39,775 nucleotides of DNA from Streptomyces sp. NRRL S-87 (GCF_000719335.1 NZ_JOGB01000063.1:1-39775), one strand, 5' to 3'; shown: positions 26,523 to 34,170, numbered from the stretch's first letter. Notes: a model not told the origin generated them from the sequence alone. Translations and numbers: made by a program.

Positions 26523-26544
26523 GACACACTGGTCGGAGGCCTCC

Positions 26545-27594
26545 ATGACTGCCAGGACCGTCCCGCAGACCGCGGAACCCCGCCCCGCCTCCCCTACCCC
26601 GGCACCGCACGCCGACCGCCGGCCGGAGCACACCAGGACCACCGCGCCGACGCCCGCGCCCGTGCCCGTCGAGGACGTGCTCCTCAACCCCCGGCAGGCG
26701 TCCACCGCCGACGCCCGGGCCCTCTCCACGGCCCTGTTCCTGCGGCTCGGCATGCTCGCCGAGGGCTCGCCGGAGTACTCGTACGTCCGCAACACCCTGG
26801 TGGAGCTCAACCTCAGCCTGGTGAAGTTCGCCGCCCGCCGCTTCCGCGGCCGCAGCGAGCCGCTGGAGGACATCGTCCAGGTCGGCACCGTCGGCCTGAT
26901 CAAGGCGATCAACCGGTACGACCCGGACCGCGGCGTGGAGTTCACCTCGTTCGCCCTGCCGACCATCACCGGCGAGATCAAGCGCTACTTCCGCGACACC
27001 AGCTGGGCGGTCCGGGTGCCGCGCCGCCTCCAGGAGCTGCGGCTGGACCTGGCCAAGACCTCCGACGCGCTGGAGCAGCGGCTGGGCCGGACGCCCACGG
27101 ACGCGGAGCTCGCCGAGCGGCTCGGAACGACGGAGGCGGAGGTGGCGGAGGGCCGGCAGGCCGCCCAGGCGTACGCCTCCCGCTCGCTGGACGCGCCGGT
27201 GCAGGAGGACGCCGATCCGGGCACCGTCCAGCGGTCGCTGGGCGAGGAGGAGCCCGCGTACGAGCGCATCGAGTGCCTGGAGGCCCTCAAGCCGCTGCTC
27301 GCCGGGCTGCCGGAGCGGGACAAGGAGATCCTGTCGCTGCGGTTCGGCGCCGAGCTGACCCAGTCCGAGATCGGCGCCCGGCTCGGGATCTCCCAGATGC
27401 ACGTCTCGCGGCTGCTCAGCCGGACGCTGGCGGAGCTGCGTAAGGGCCTGCTGGCGGATCCGTCTCCGGAGCCCCCCGCCCATCCTCCCGCGGCCCCCCG
27501 GCCGACCGGTCCGACCGCCCTGTCTGCCCTGTCTGCGCCGGCCGGTCCGGCCGCGCCCGCCCGTCCCGAGCGGTCGACCGCCCCTCCCGCGTGA
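26545..27594 (+). CDS. sigB: SigB/SigF-type (group 3) RNA polymerase sigma factor
   Basis: 349 residues. A Pro/Thr-rich N-terminus (about 1-45) precedes region 2 (NLSLVKFAARRFRGRSEPLE, DIVQVGTVGLIKAINRYDPD, GVEFTSFALPTITGEIKRYF), region 3 (RVPRRLQELRLDL, RTPTDAELAERLG) and region 4 (LPERDKEILSLRFGAELTQS, ISQMHVSRLLSRTLAELRKG). This is the Streptomyces SigB/SigF group for stress and development; which paralogue is uncertain, so the symbol is a family label. A Pro/Ala-rich tail of about 50 residues overlaps the convergent RsbW-like gene by 179 bp. GGAGG lies upstream of ATG 26545, and a SigB-like promoter lies just before. Confidence 0.92.
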   Translation: MTARTVPQTAEPRPASPTPAPHADRRPEHTRTTAPTPAPVPVEDVLLNPRQASTADARALSTALFLRLGMLAEGSPEYSYVRNTLVELNLSLVKFAARRFRGRSEPLEDIVQVGTVGLIKAINRYDPDRGVEFTSFALPTITGEIKRYFRDTSWAVRVPRRLQELRLDLAKTSDALEQRLGRTPTDAELAERLGTTEAEVAEGRQAAQAYASRSLDAPVQEDADPGTVQRSLGEEEPAYERIECLEALKPLLAGLPERDKEILSLRFGAELTQSEIGARLGISQMHVSRLLSRTLAELRKGLLADPSPEPPAHPPAAPRPTGPTALSALSAPAGPAAPARPERSTAPPA

Positions 27595-28093
27595 GCGGTG
27601 CCGGGGCGGGGACCTCCAGCCACACGGTCTTGCCGCTTCCGGCCGGCCGGTAGCCCCACTCCCGGGAGAGCCGCTCCAGCACGACCAGCCCGTGGCCCCC
27701 CGGCAGGGCGGGGTCACCGGACGGCCTGACGCGCGGCGTCACCGGACTCGGGTCGGTGACCTCGATCCGCAGCAGGCCGGGGGCGCGGTGCAGCAGCAGC
27801 TCGGTGGGACCGCCCGCGTGCATGCAGGCGTTGGTGACCACCTCGGAGACCAGCAGCAGCGCGTCCTCGACGGCCGCCCAGCGCTCCTGCCACTCCTCCG
27901 GGTCCTGGCCGGCGGGCGGGTCGGGGTAGGTCCCGTCCAGGGGGGTGGAGTCGCCGGAGGCGGGCAGCCACTGCCAGTCGGTCAGCGCCTCGCGGGTGAA
28001 GTCCCGGCACCGGGTCACCACACCTTTGGTCCCGCCGCCCAGCCACAGCCGGCGGGTCTGTTCCGCGGGGAGCGCCTCGCCGTTCCCCGTCAT
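27416..28093 (-). CDS. RsbW-like anti-sigma factor / serine-kinase ATPase
   Basis: 225 residues. A GHKL ATPase domain in residues about 20-165: VSEVVTNACMHAGGPTELLL (N box), RIEVTDPSPVTPRV (G1), GGHGLVVLERLSREWGYRP (G2) and GKTVWLEVP. In the partner-switch system such a protein holds the sigma factor or phosphorylates the STAS antagonist. The last 60 residues are basic and low-complexity and are encoded opposite the end of the sigma gene. Start ATG overlaps the STAS stop (ATGA). Confidence 0.85.
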   Translation of the reverse strand: MTGNGEALPAEQTRRLWLGGGTKGVVTRCRDFTREALTDWQWLPASGDSTPLDGTYPDPPAGQDPEEWQERWAAVEDALLLVSEVVTNACMHAGGPTELLLHRAPGLLRIEVTDPSPVTPRVRPSGDPALPGGHGLVVLERLSREWGYRPAGSGKTVWLEVPAPAPLTREGRSTARDGRARPDRPAQTGQTGRSDRSAGGPREDGRGAPETDPPAGPYAAPPASG

Positions 28094-28506
28094 GACCGAT
28101 CCTCCTCCACGGTGCCCTGCGCGCCGCCCAGGGCCGCCGCCAGGTCCGCGTGGATGCGGAAGACCCCGTCCGCCCCGGTGAGGCGGAACATCCGGGCCAC
28201 GGGCTGGCGCACGTCCGCCAGCTCCAGCCTCCCTCCGACCTCCTGCGCCGCGAGCCGCGCCCGCAGCAGCACGTTCAGGCCGGTGGAGTCGCAGAACCGC
28301 AGCCCGGCGCAGTCGACGACCAGCCGCGGCCGCCCGGGCCCGGCGAGCGCGGCCGTGACGGCCTCGCGCAACGGCTCCGCGGTGTCGTGGTCCAGCTCCC
28401 CCGAGAGCAGCAGGACGACGGCCTCGCGCTCGGGCCGCACCTCGACGGCGAACCGCTCGCCGTCCCTACGGCCGGCCGCAGCTCGGGCCGTGGGTACCTC
28501 AGCCAT
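28090..28506 (-). CDS. STAS-domain anti-sigma factor antagonist (RsbV-like)
   Basis: 138 residues. STAS fold with VVLLLSGELDHDTAEPLREA and VVDCAGLRFCDSTGLNVLLR; the Ser in DSTGL is the expected phosphorylation site. Unphosphorylated, it would bind the RsbW-like protein and free the sigma factor. GGAGG precedes ATG 28506. 35 nt downstream of the PRC-barrel gene; its stop overlaps the start of the RsbW-like gene. Confidence 0.93.
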   Translation of the reverse strand: MAEVPTARAAAGRRDGERFAVEVRPEREAVVLLLSGELDHDTAEPLREAVTAALAGPGRPRLVVDCAGLRFCDSTGLNVLLRARLAAQEVGGRLELADVRQPVARMFRLTGADGVFRIHADLAAALGGAQGTVEEDRS

Positions 28507-28541
28507 GGGAACCTCCGGACGCACGTGTGGTCGTACCAGCG

Positions 28542-28856
28542 TCACATGTGGCGGTTCGCGTAGTACTGCTCGATGAGCCGGATGACCGCCACGTCGTCGT
28601 CGTGCTGCCCGCTCTCGAAGTCGGGCGAGCCCTTGATCTCGTCCTTGGTGGCGGAGATGTGGACGGTCTCGTTCTCGTCGTCCACCCGCGCGACCAGCGA
28701 GGCGGGCACCACCACGTTCCTGCCGAAGATCCAGGGACCGGTGTCGACGACCACGAACTGCCGCCCCACGTATTCGCTGTGCTTGTCGATCCTGCCGATG
28801 TGTCCGTCGGACGCCTCGACCTTGTATCCGACCAGTCCGGCCATGTCCCTGGCCAT
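28542..28856 (-). CDS. PRC-barrel domain protein
   Basis: 104 residues. MAGLVGYKVEASDGHIGRID and QFVVVDTGPWIFGRNVVVPA are PRC-barrel features, followed by an acidic part (DDVAVIRLIEQYYANRHM end). Such proteins are frequent stress-regulon members in streptomycetes; function unproved. GGAGGAAGCG directly precedes the ATG at 28856; ATG at 28844 is an alternative. First gene of the operon with the STAS and RsbW-like genes. Confidence 0.88.
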   Translation of the reverse strand: MARDMAGLVGYKVEASDGHIGRIDKHSEYVGRQFVVVDTGPWIFGRNVVVPASLVARVDDENETVHISATKDEIKGSPDFESGQHDDDVAVIRLIEQYYANRHM

Positions 28857-28916
28857 CGCTTCCTCCCTGCCGCATGCACGCCCCGGCGGTCCCCGGCCCG
28901 CGGGTATGCCGCGCAC

Positions 28917-28941
28917 CTACCCGCCCTCCACCCCTCCATTC
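28917..28941 (-). promoter_or_regulatory. SigB-like promoter upstream of the PRC-barrel operon
   Basis: Minus strand GAATG (28941-28937), N14, GGGTAG (28922-28917). It differs from GGGTAY only in the last base. About 61 nt before the PRC-barrel ATG, it would place the partner-switch operon under the sigma factor it controls. Confidence 0.4.
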
Positions 28942-29036
28942 ATTTTTCGTATTTCGGAAGTCTATTTCCACCAGGCGAGATATGGACTATGCTGCCGGGT
29001 TCCGATCCGCCGTCGTCCGCCCCTGGGAGGCACTGC

Positions 29037-30458
29037 ATGAGCGAGACCGCGACCGAGCCCGGCAGGGCGGGCGGGCGCCGGGGTGCGCCGGTCACCGGAT
29101 CGTCCCCGGGGGCGCCCGATCCGGTCGCGCGGGACGCCGTGCGGGCCGCGGACCGGGCCCACGTGTTCCACTCGTGGTCCGCCCAGGACCTGATCGACCC
29201 GCTGCCGATCGCCGGCGCGCAGGGCTCCTACCTGTGGGACTACGACGGCAACCGCTACCTCGACTTCTCCAGCGCCCTGGTCTACACGAACCTCGGCTAC
29301 CAGCACCCCGCGGTCGTGGCCGCGATCCAGGAACAGGCCGGCAGGCTCTGCACCCTGGCGCCCGGCCTGGCCGCCGAGCCGCGTTCCGAGGCCGCCCGAC
29401 TGATCGCCGAGCGCACCCCCGGCGACCTCGACAAGATCTTCTTCACCAACGGCGGCGCCGAGGCCGTGGAGAACGCCGTCCGCATGGCCCGGCTGCACAC
29501 CGGCCGCCCCAAGGTCCTGAGCAGCTACCGCTCGTACCACGGCGCCACGGCCGGGGCGATCAACCTGACCGGCGACCCGCGCCGCTGGGCCTCCGACACC
29601 GGCACCGCGGGCACCGTGCACTTCTGGGGCCCGTTCCTCTACCGGTCGCCGTTCCACGCCACGACCGGGGCGGAGGAGTGCGAGCGCGCCCTGCGGCACC
29701 TGGAGGACACCATCGTCTTCGAGGGGCCGGCCACCGTCGCGGCGGTCGTGCTGGAGACCGTCCCCGGCTCCTCGGGCGTGCTGGTGCCGCCGGCCGGCTA
29801 CCTGGCCGGGGTACGGGAGCTGTGCGACCGGTACGGGATCGTGTTCGTCCTCGACGAGGTCATGGTCGGCTTCGCCCGGACCGGCGCCTGGTTCGCCGCC
29901 GACCACTGGGACGTCGTACCCGACCTGCTGACCTTCGCCAAGGGCGTGAACAGCGGCTACGTGCCGCTCGGCGGGGTGGCGATCTCGCCGGCCATCGCGC
30001 AGACCTTCGCCACCCGCCCCTACCCCGGCGGGCTGACGTACTCCGGGCACCCGCTGGCCTGCGCGGCCGCGGTCGGCACGATTACCGCCATGGCGCAGGA
30101 GGGCGTGGTGGAGCACTCCGCCCGGATCGGCGCCGAGGTGCTCGGCCCGGGCCTGCGGGAACTGGCCGCGCGGCACCCGTCCGTGGGCGAGGTGCGGGGC
30201 CTGGGCACGTTCTGGGCGCTGGAGTTCGTCCGCGACCCGGCCACCCGCGAACCACTGGTGCCGTACGGCGCCACGGGTGGGGCGAACGCTCCGGTGAACG
30301 CCTTCGCCGCCGCCTGCCGCAAGCGCGGGCTGTGGCCGCTGACCACCATGAACCGCACCCACGTCGCACCGCCGTGCACCATCTCGGAGGCCGAGGCGCG
30401 CGAGGGCCTGGAGATCCTCGACGAGGCGCTGTCGGTCACGGACGCCCACATGGCGTGA
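29037..30458 (+). CDS. Class III PLP-dependent aminotransferase
   Basis: 473 residues. A poorly conserved ~35-residue N-terminus is followed by the class III fold: SYLWDYDGNRYLDFSSALVY, FFTNGGAEAVENAVRMARLH (PLP phosphate site), YRSYHGATAGAINLTGDPRR, FVLDEVMVGFARTGAWFAAD, and the Schiff-base lysine in LLTFAKGVNSGYVPLGGV (K302). The motif set resembles taurine- or omega-amino acid:pyruvate aminotransferases, so the donor may be a small omega-amino acid; the exact substrate is not readable. GGGAGG lies upstream of the ATG. A TATGCT element at 28988-28993 may be its -10. Ends before a hairpin. Confidence 0.9.
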   Translation: MSETATEPGRAGGRRGAPVTGSSPGAPDPVARDAVRAADRAHVFHSWSAQDLIDPLPIAGAQGSYLWDYDGNRYLDFSSALVYTNLGYQHPAVVAAIQEQAGRLCTLAPGLAAEPRSEAARLIAERTPGDLDKIFFTNGGAEAVENAVRMARLHTGRPKVLSSYRSYHGATAGAINLTGDPRRWASDTGTAGTVHFWGPFLYRSPFHATTGAEECERALRHLEDTIVFEGPATVAAVVLETVPGSSGVLVPPAGYLAGVRELCDRYGIVFVLDEVMVGFARTGAWFAADHWDVVPDLLTFAKGVNSGYVPLGGVAISPAIAQTFATRPYPGGLTYSGHPLACAAAVGTITAMAQEGVVEHSARIGAEVLGPGLRELAARHPSVGEVRGLGTFWALEFVRDPATREPLVPYGATGGANAPVNAFAAACRKRGLWPLTTMNRTHVAPPCTISEAEAREGLEILDEALSVTDAHMA

Positions 30459-30480
30459 TGTGGGTTCCGACGAAGCGGGG

Positions 30481-30510
30481 GGCCCGGTCTCGGAGGATCG
30501 GGACCGGGCC
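30481..30510 (+). terminator. Terminator after the aminotransferase gene
   Basis: GGCCCGGTC (30481-30489) pairs with GACCGGGCC (30502-30510), loop 12 nt, 22 nt past the stop. The rest of the 243-bp gap to the uricase gene shows no gene or clear promoter. Confidence 0.65.
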
Positions 30511-30701
30511 CGTTCCCCCGCGTACGTGCTGCAATCCGACATGCACCTACGGACCGGGATGCACGTCAGTCCCGGGGCGGTCCCACGGGACCGAACGGCG
30601 GGGGGCGCGCGGCCGGACTCCGGGAAAGGGCTCCGGGCACGGGCGTCGGACGCCGGGCGTACGGGATCCCCTGGACTCCGCGTACCCGAAGGACACCGAG
30701 C

Positions 30702-31619
30702 ATGAGCAAGCACGTCCTGGCCCAGAACCAGTACGGCAAGGCCGAGAACCGCATCGTCAAGGTCACCCGCAAGGGCAGCGACAGCTCCTGGCACGAGATC
30801 CGCGACCTGAACGTGTCGGTCGCCCTCCGCGGCGAGTTCCGCGACGTGCACCTCACCGGCGACAACACCAACTGCCTGCCGACCGACACGACCAAGAACA
30901 CGGTCTACGCGTTCGCCAAGGAGCACGGCGTCGAGTCGCCCGAGGCCTTCGGCATCCTGCTCGCCAAGCACTTCGTCTCCTCCCAGACCCCGATCCGCGA
31001 AGCGCAGATCCGCGTCGAGGAGTTCGCCTGGGACCGCATCCCGGTGCCGACCCGCAAGGAGCAGCACTCCTTCGTCCGCAAGGGCCAGGAGGTGCGCACC
31101 GCGCAGATCACCTACAGCGAGACCACGGGCCTGCAGGTCATCTCCGGCCTGAAGGACCTGACGGTGATGAACTCGACCGACTCCGAGTTCCACGGCTACG
31201 TCAAGGACAGGTACACGACCCTCCAGGAGGCGTACGACCGCATCCTGGCGACCAAGGTCACGGCGCGCTGGGCCCACTCCAACCTGGCCGCCGACGACGC
31301 GGGGCACGACTGGGACCGGTCCTACAAGAAGGTCCGCAAGCACATGCTGGAAGCCTTCGCGGAGACCTACTCGTACTCGCTCCAGCAGACGCTGAACCAG
31401 ATGGCCGAGCGCGTGCTCGACAACTGCCCGCGGGTCAACGAGGTCCGGCTCAACCTCCCCAACAAGCACCACTTCCTCGTCGACCTGGAGCCCTTCGGCC
31501 TCAAGAACGACAACGAGGTGTATTACGCGGCCGACCGGATGTACGGCCTGATCGAGGGCACCGTCCACCGCGACGGCGTGAGCCCCGTCATCGCCACCAG
31601 CGACTGGATCGTGGCCTAG
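30702..31619 (+). CDS. Urate oxidase (uricase), cofactor-independent
   Basis: 305 residues, the usual length of the homotetrameric enzyme that oxidises urate to 5-hydroxyisourate with O2 and no cofactor. Motifs: QNQYGKAENRIVKVTRKG (catalytic Lys region), NTNCLPTDTTKNTVYAFAKE (catalytic Thr), FLVDLEPFGLKNDNEVYYAA near the C-terminus, and a preceding LPNKHH with the active-site His. AAGGA lies 9 nt before the ATG. No hydroxyisourate hydrolase, OHCU decarboxylase or allantoinase gene is nearby, so it is separated from the usual ureide cluster. Its stop shares the CTAG with the convergent gene. Confidence 0.95.
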   Translation: MSKHVLAQNQYGKAENRIVKVTRKGSDSSWHEIRDLNVSVALRGEFRDVHLTGDNTNCLPTDTTKNTVYAFAKEHGVESPEAFGILLAKHFVSSQTPIREAQIRVEEFAWDRIPVPTRKEQHSFVRKGQEVRTAQITYSETTGLQVISGLKDLTVMNSTDSEFHGYVKDRYTTLQEAYDRILATKVTARWAHSNLAADDAGHDWDRSYKKVRKHMLEAFAETYSYSLQQTLNQMAERVLDNCPRVNEVRLNLPNKHHFLVDLEPFGLKNDNEVYYAADRMYGLIEGTVHRDGVSPVIATSDWIVA

Positions 31620-32059
31620 TTCCGGGCGGCCCCTTCGGGCGTCCCGATCCGCAGGTTCCACCGTCCCGCGCGGCCACTGAGTTCGACGGCCGTGCGGGGC
31701 CGCGCGTCCAGCCGCCAGAAGGCCGCGACCGGCAGGTCCAGCGCGTGCACGACGGCCGCCCGTACGAACGCCTGGTCGGCGGCCTCCACCCGGTGCGCGC
31801 CGGGCTCCAGGGAGGCCAGCCACGCCCCGGCGCGGGCGACGAGCCCGGTGACCGACTCCCCGCCGGGGGGTGCGAAGTCGGGGTCGGTCAGCCAGGCGTG
31901 CAGGGCCTCGGGGTCCTCGGCCGCGACCTCGTCGAGGGTACGGCCCGCCCACTCGCCCGCCCGCATCGCGAAGGGACCCCCTCCGCCGAACCGCCGCTCC
32001 CGGACATCCCCGTCCAGAGCGGGCGTGACCAGCCGAACTCGTACCGATGAGGGGTTCAT
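31616..32059 (-). CDS. Degenerate histidine phosphatase family protein (cobalt-locus type)
   Basis: 147 residues, shorter than the ~190-200 usual for the family. The N-terminal strand VRVRLVTPALDG lacks the RHG motif, the following ~60 residues are missing, and the sequence resumes at EWAGRTLDEVAAEDPEALHA, PGGESVTGL and AVVHALDLPVAAFWRLDARP. The position of the second catalytic His (TH..V) reads ADQAFV. Both catalytic histidines are therefore absent, so a binding or structural role is more likely than phosphatase activity. It is divergent from the riboswitch-cbtBA unit. A similar phosphatase-like gene next to cbtAB is known to me from other streptomycetes (from memory). Confidence 0.7.
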   Translation of the reverse strand: MNPSSVRVRLVTPALDGDVRERRFGGGGPFAMRAGEWAGRTLDEVAAEDPEALHAWLTDPDFAPPGGESVTGLVARAGAWLASLEPGAHRVEAADQAFVRAAVVHALDLPVAAFWRLDARPRTAVELSGRAGRWNLRIGTPEGAARN

Positions 32060-32104
32060 AAGCGGAGCATAAACGCGGTACGGTCACGGACGACATGACC
32101 AATA

Positions 32105-32205
32105 GACGACGGTAGGACGGAAGTACCGGTGAGAATCCGGCACGGTCGCGCCACTGTGATTCCCCTCCATCCAGGAGGGGAGAAGTCAGACCCGTAACCG
32201 TCGTT
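32105..32205 (+). ncRNA. Cobalamin riboswitch
   Basis: Contains the B12-box core GTGAGAATCCGGCACGG, followed by GCGCCACTGTGA and, after a CCCCTCC/GGAGGGG hairpin, AAGTCAGACCC. These are the conserved elements of AdoCbl-type riboswitches. Stem P1 is visible: ACGACGGT (32106-32113) pairs with ACCGTCGT (32197-32204). It ends 47 nt before the cbtB start, so cobalamin should repress the cobalt transporter, as in other cobalt-uptake operons. Confidence 0.95.
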
Positions 32206-32251
32206 GAGTGCACCACTGACCGGGACGCGTGTTCCCTCTGGAGGTTCTGCC

Positions 32252-32470
32252 ATGGCTCAGGCCACTGTGCCCGCGACGGCCACCGACGCCGCCATCGCCC
32301 CCATCTCGCTGAAGGCCCTGGCCCCGTGGGCCGTCTTCTTCGGCGTCCTCATGCTCGCCCTCCTCTACGTCGTCGGCGGCGAGCAGGGTGCCACCGCGCT
32401 CGTCCAGGGCGAGACCATCCACGAGTGGATGCACGACGGTCGCCACCTGCTCGGCTTCCCCTGCCACTGA
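32252..32470 (+). CDS. cbtB: CbtB, small subunit of a cobalt transporter
   Basis: 72 residues with one membrane helix (WAVFFGVLMLALLYVV) and a His/Cys-rich C-terminus (HEWMHDGRHLLGFPCH) that probably binds Co2+. CbtAB is a B12-regulated cobalt uptake system of many bacteria; its riboswitch lies directly upstream. GGAGG precedes the ATG. cbtA follows 27 nt later. Confidence 0.92.
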   Translation: MAQATVPATATDAAIAPISLKALAPWAVFFGVLMLALLYVVGGEQGATALVQGETIHEWMHDGRHLLGFPCH

Positions 32471-32497
32471 GGCACGGGGAGGAACCGGGGAACGATC

Positions 32498-33271
32498 GTG
32501 AACTCTGTCTCCGTACGGGCCCTGTTGGTCCGCGGAATGCTGGCGGGGCTCGCCGCGGGGGTGCTCTCGTGGCTCGTCTCGTACTTCCTGGGCGAGTCCA
32601 AGGTGGACGCGGCCATCGCCTTCGAGGAGGCCCACGAGGCGGCCGCGGCCGGCGGCGCCCATGAGCACGCCGAGGAACTGGTCAGCCGGACGATGCAGGC
32701 GACGGCGGGCCTCGGCACCGCCGTCGGGCTCTTCAGCATCGCCCTGGGCGGCATCGCCGCGCTGGTCTTCTGCTTCGTCCTGGGCCGCATCGGGCGGTTC
32801 GGGGTGCGCGCCACCGCCGCGCTGACGGCGGGCGGGGCCTTCGTGGCCGTGTCCCTCGTGCCCTTTCTCAAGTACCCGGCCAACCCGCCGGCCGTCGGCG
32901 ACCCCGACACCGTGGGGAAGCGGACCACGCTGTACGTCCTGATGATCGTGCTGAGCCTGCTGCTGTCGGCGGGCGCGGTGATCCTCGGGCGCCGGCTGGC
33001 CCCGCGCCTGGGCAACTGGAACGCGTCCGTGGTCGCGGGGGCGGTCTTCGTCGTCGCGATCGGGCTGGCGTTCGCGTTCCTGCCGGCGGTCAACGAGGTC
33101 CCGGCCGACTTCCCGGCCACCCTCATCTGGCAGTTCAGGATGGTCTCGCTGGCCATCCAGGCCACCATGTGGACGGCCTTCGGCCTCGTCTTCGGAGTGC
33201 TCGCGGAGCGGGTGCTGACGCCCGCTCCCGCGGGGACGCCGGCCGCGCGATCCGCGGCCGTACCGTCCTGA
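32498..33271 (+). CDS. cbtA: CbtA, membrane subunit of a cobalt transporter
   Basis: 257 residues with about five to six membrane helices: LLVRGMLAGLAAGVLSWLVS, TAVGLFSIALGGIAALVFCF, ATAALTAGGAFVAVSLVPFL, LYVLMIVLSLLLSAGAVILG and later ones. An acidic/His segment (EEAHEAAAAGGAHEHAEEL) in the first loop is a plausible metal-binding site, and LVPFLKYPANPPAVGDP is the CbtA-type loop. GTG at 32498. Operon with cbtB. Confidence 0.92.
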   Translation: MNSVSVRALLVRGMLAGLAAGVLSWLVSYFLGESKVDAAIAFEEAHEAAAAGGAHEHAEELVSRTMQATAGLGTAVGLFSIALGGIAALVFCFVLGRIGRFGVRATAALTAGGAFVAVSLVPFLKYPANPPAVGDPDTVGKRTTLYVLMIVLSLLLSAGAVILGRRLAPRLGNWNASVVAGAVFVVAIGLAFAFLPAVNEVPADFPATLIWQFRMVSLAIQATMWTAFGLVFGVLAERVLTPAPAGTPAARSAAVPS

Positions 33272-33284
33272 GGCTACTTCGGAC

Positions 33285-33342
33285 GCCGCCTCTTCCGGTA
33301 CAACGGCCCTGTCGACAGGGTCATTTGTACGGGGGAGGCGGC
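33285..33342 (+). promoter_or_regulatory. Nested hairpin enclosing the Shine-Dalgarno of the next gene
   Basis: GCCGCCTC (33285-33292) pairs with GAGGCGGC (33335-33342); inside, GTACAA (33298-33303) pairs with TTGTAC (33325-33330), and CCCTGTCGACAGGG (33307-33320) is a perfect palindrome. The outer right arm includes the GGGGGAGG ribosome-binding site of the gene at 33346. It may be the cbtBA terminator, a translational lock, or both. Confidence 0.55.
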
Positions 33343-33345
33343 GCC

Positions 33346-33663
33346 GTGGACGATTCGGCGGGCAACAGCGCGGTGGCGACCAGGAGCGGCGAGCGGCGGC
33401 AGCGGCACGCCCGGCCCCGCGACCTGTGGCACTGGTACGGATGGACCGGCTCGGCCCCCTTATGGCTGGGCGCGTTACTGCTGGCCCTCCTGCCCTTCTT
33501 CCAGGTGCTGCTCGTCCCCCAGGTGGCGATCGTCTCGACGCTGACCGCGCTCGGCGGCCTGGTCCGGCAACTGGTGCACGGCGACTACGGGCACGCGGGG
33601 CTCCACCTGACGGCGGCCCTGCTGGGCGCCACCACGATGGTGCTCGGCTTCTGGGTGGTCTGA
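33346..33663 (+). CDS. Small membrane protein with two TTA codons (bldA-type)
   Basis: 105 residues. A basic N-terminal third (RSGERRQRHARPRDLWHWYG) is followed by LGALLLALLPFFQVLLVPQV and a second hydrophobic segment at the end (TAALLGATTMVLGFWVV). Function not recognised. Leu39 (33460-33462) and Leu44 (33475-33477) are encoded by TTA, the rare codon that needs the bldA tRNA in Streptomyces; no other gene in the window shows an in-frame TTA that I could find. GTG at 33346 has GGGAGG 8 nt upstream, inside a hairpin. Translation is therefore likely restricted to later growth. Confidence 0.75.
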   Translation: MDDSAGNSAVATRSGERRQRHARPRDLWHWYGWTGSAPLWLGALLLALLPFFQVLLVPQVAIVSTLTALGGLVRQLVHGDYGHAGLHLTAALLGATTMVLGFWVV

Positions 33664-33756
33664 GCGCCCCCGGCCCGGCGCGTGCGCTCCGCCCATCGGG
33701 CGGTTCTGCGCCCCGGAGGGCTGGGCGACGGGTCCCGCCGTGGAAACCTCACGGGC

Positions 33757-34110
33757 ATGAGCGGAACACGGCGCGGGCGAAGCGGGAGCGTGGCGCTGTG
33801 CGCCGTGCTCACCGCGCTGCTGCTCGCGCTCGTGGGCCTGGTGTGCGGGGCCGCGTCCGGCGCGGGACCGGCGGAGTCACCCCCGTCGGCGGGCGCGCCC
33901 GCCGAGCCCGGTGACCCCGCCGCCCCCGACGCGGACGGCCGGGTGGTCGTACGCCACTTCACGCGCGAGGCGGCTCCGCGCCGGGCGCCCGGGGCCGCCC
34001 CGGTGGCCGCCCCGGCCCTCCCCGCCGGGCCGCGCTCCCCTTCTTGCGCACCCCGGGACGAGCCCGTACGGCCGCCCGCCGCGGTGCGGGGTGCGGTGCT
34101 GCGCTGCTGA
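33757..34110 (+). CDS. Hypothetical membrane-anchored or secreted protein
   Basis: 117 residues. Short basic start MSGTRRGRSG, then a hydrophobic segment SVALCAVLTALLLALVGLVC (about 11-30), which can be a signal peptide or anchor. The rest is Pro/Ala-rich and ends in VRGAVLRC. No family recognised. No strong ribosome-binding site (ACGGGC). Conservation cannot be tested here. Confidence 0.5.
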   Translation: MSGTRRGRSGSVALCAVLTALLLALVGLVCGAASGAGPAESPPSAGAPAEPGDPAAPDADGRVVVRHFTREAAPRRAPGAAPVAAPALPAGPRSPSCAPRDEPVRPPAAVRGAVLRC

Positions 34111-34170
34111 CGGCTCCGGCGTCAGACGCGTACACCCTTCACCCCCCACACCACCGCGAGGTGCTTCGCC

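Noticed and set aside
28962..32216. Minus-strand open frame of about 1080 codons opposite the aminotransferase and uricase genes
   Set aside because: Shadow frame; both plus-strand genes show catalytic motifs.
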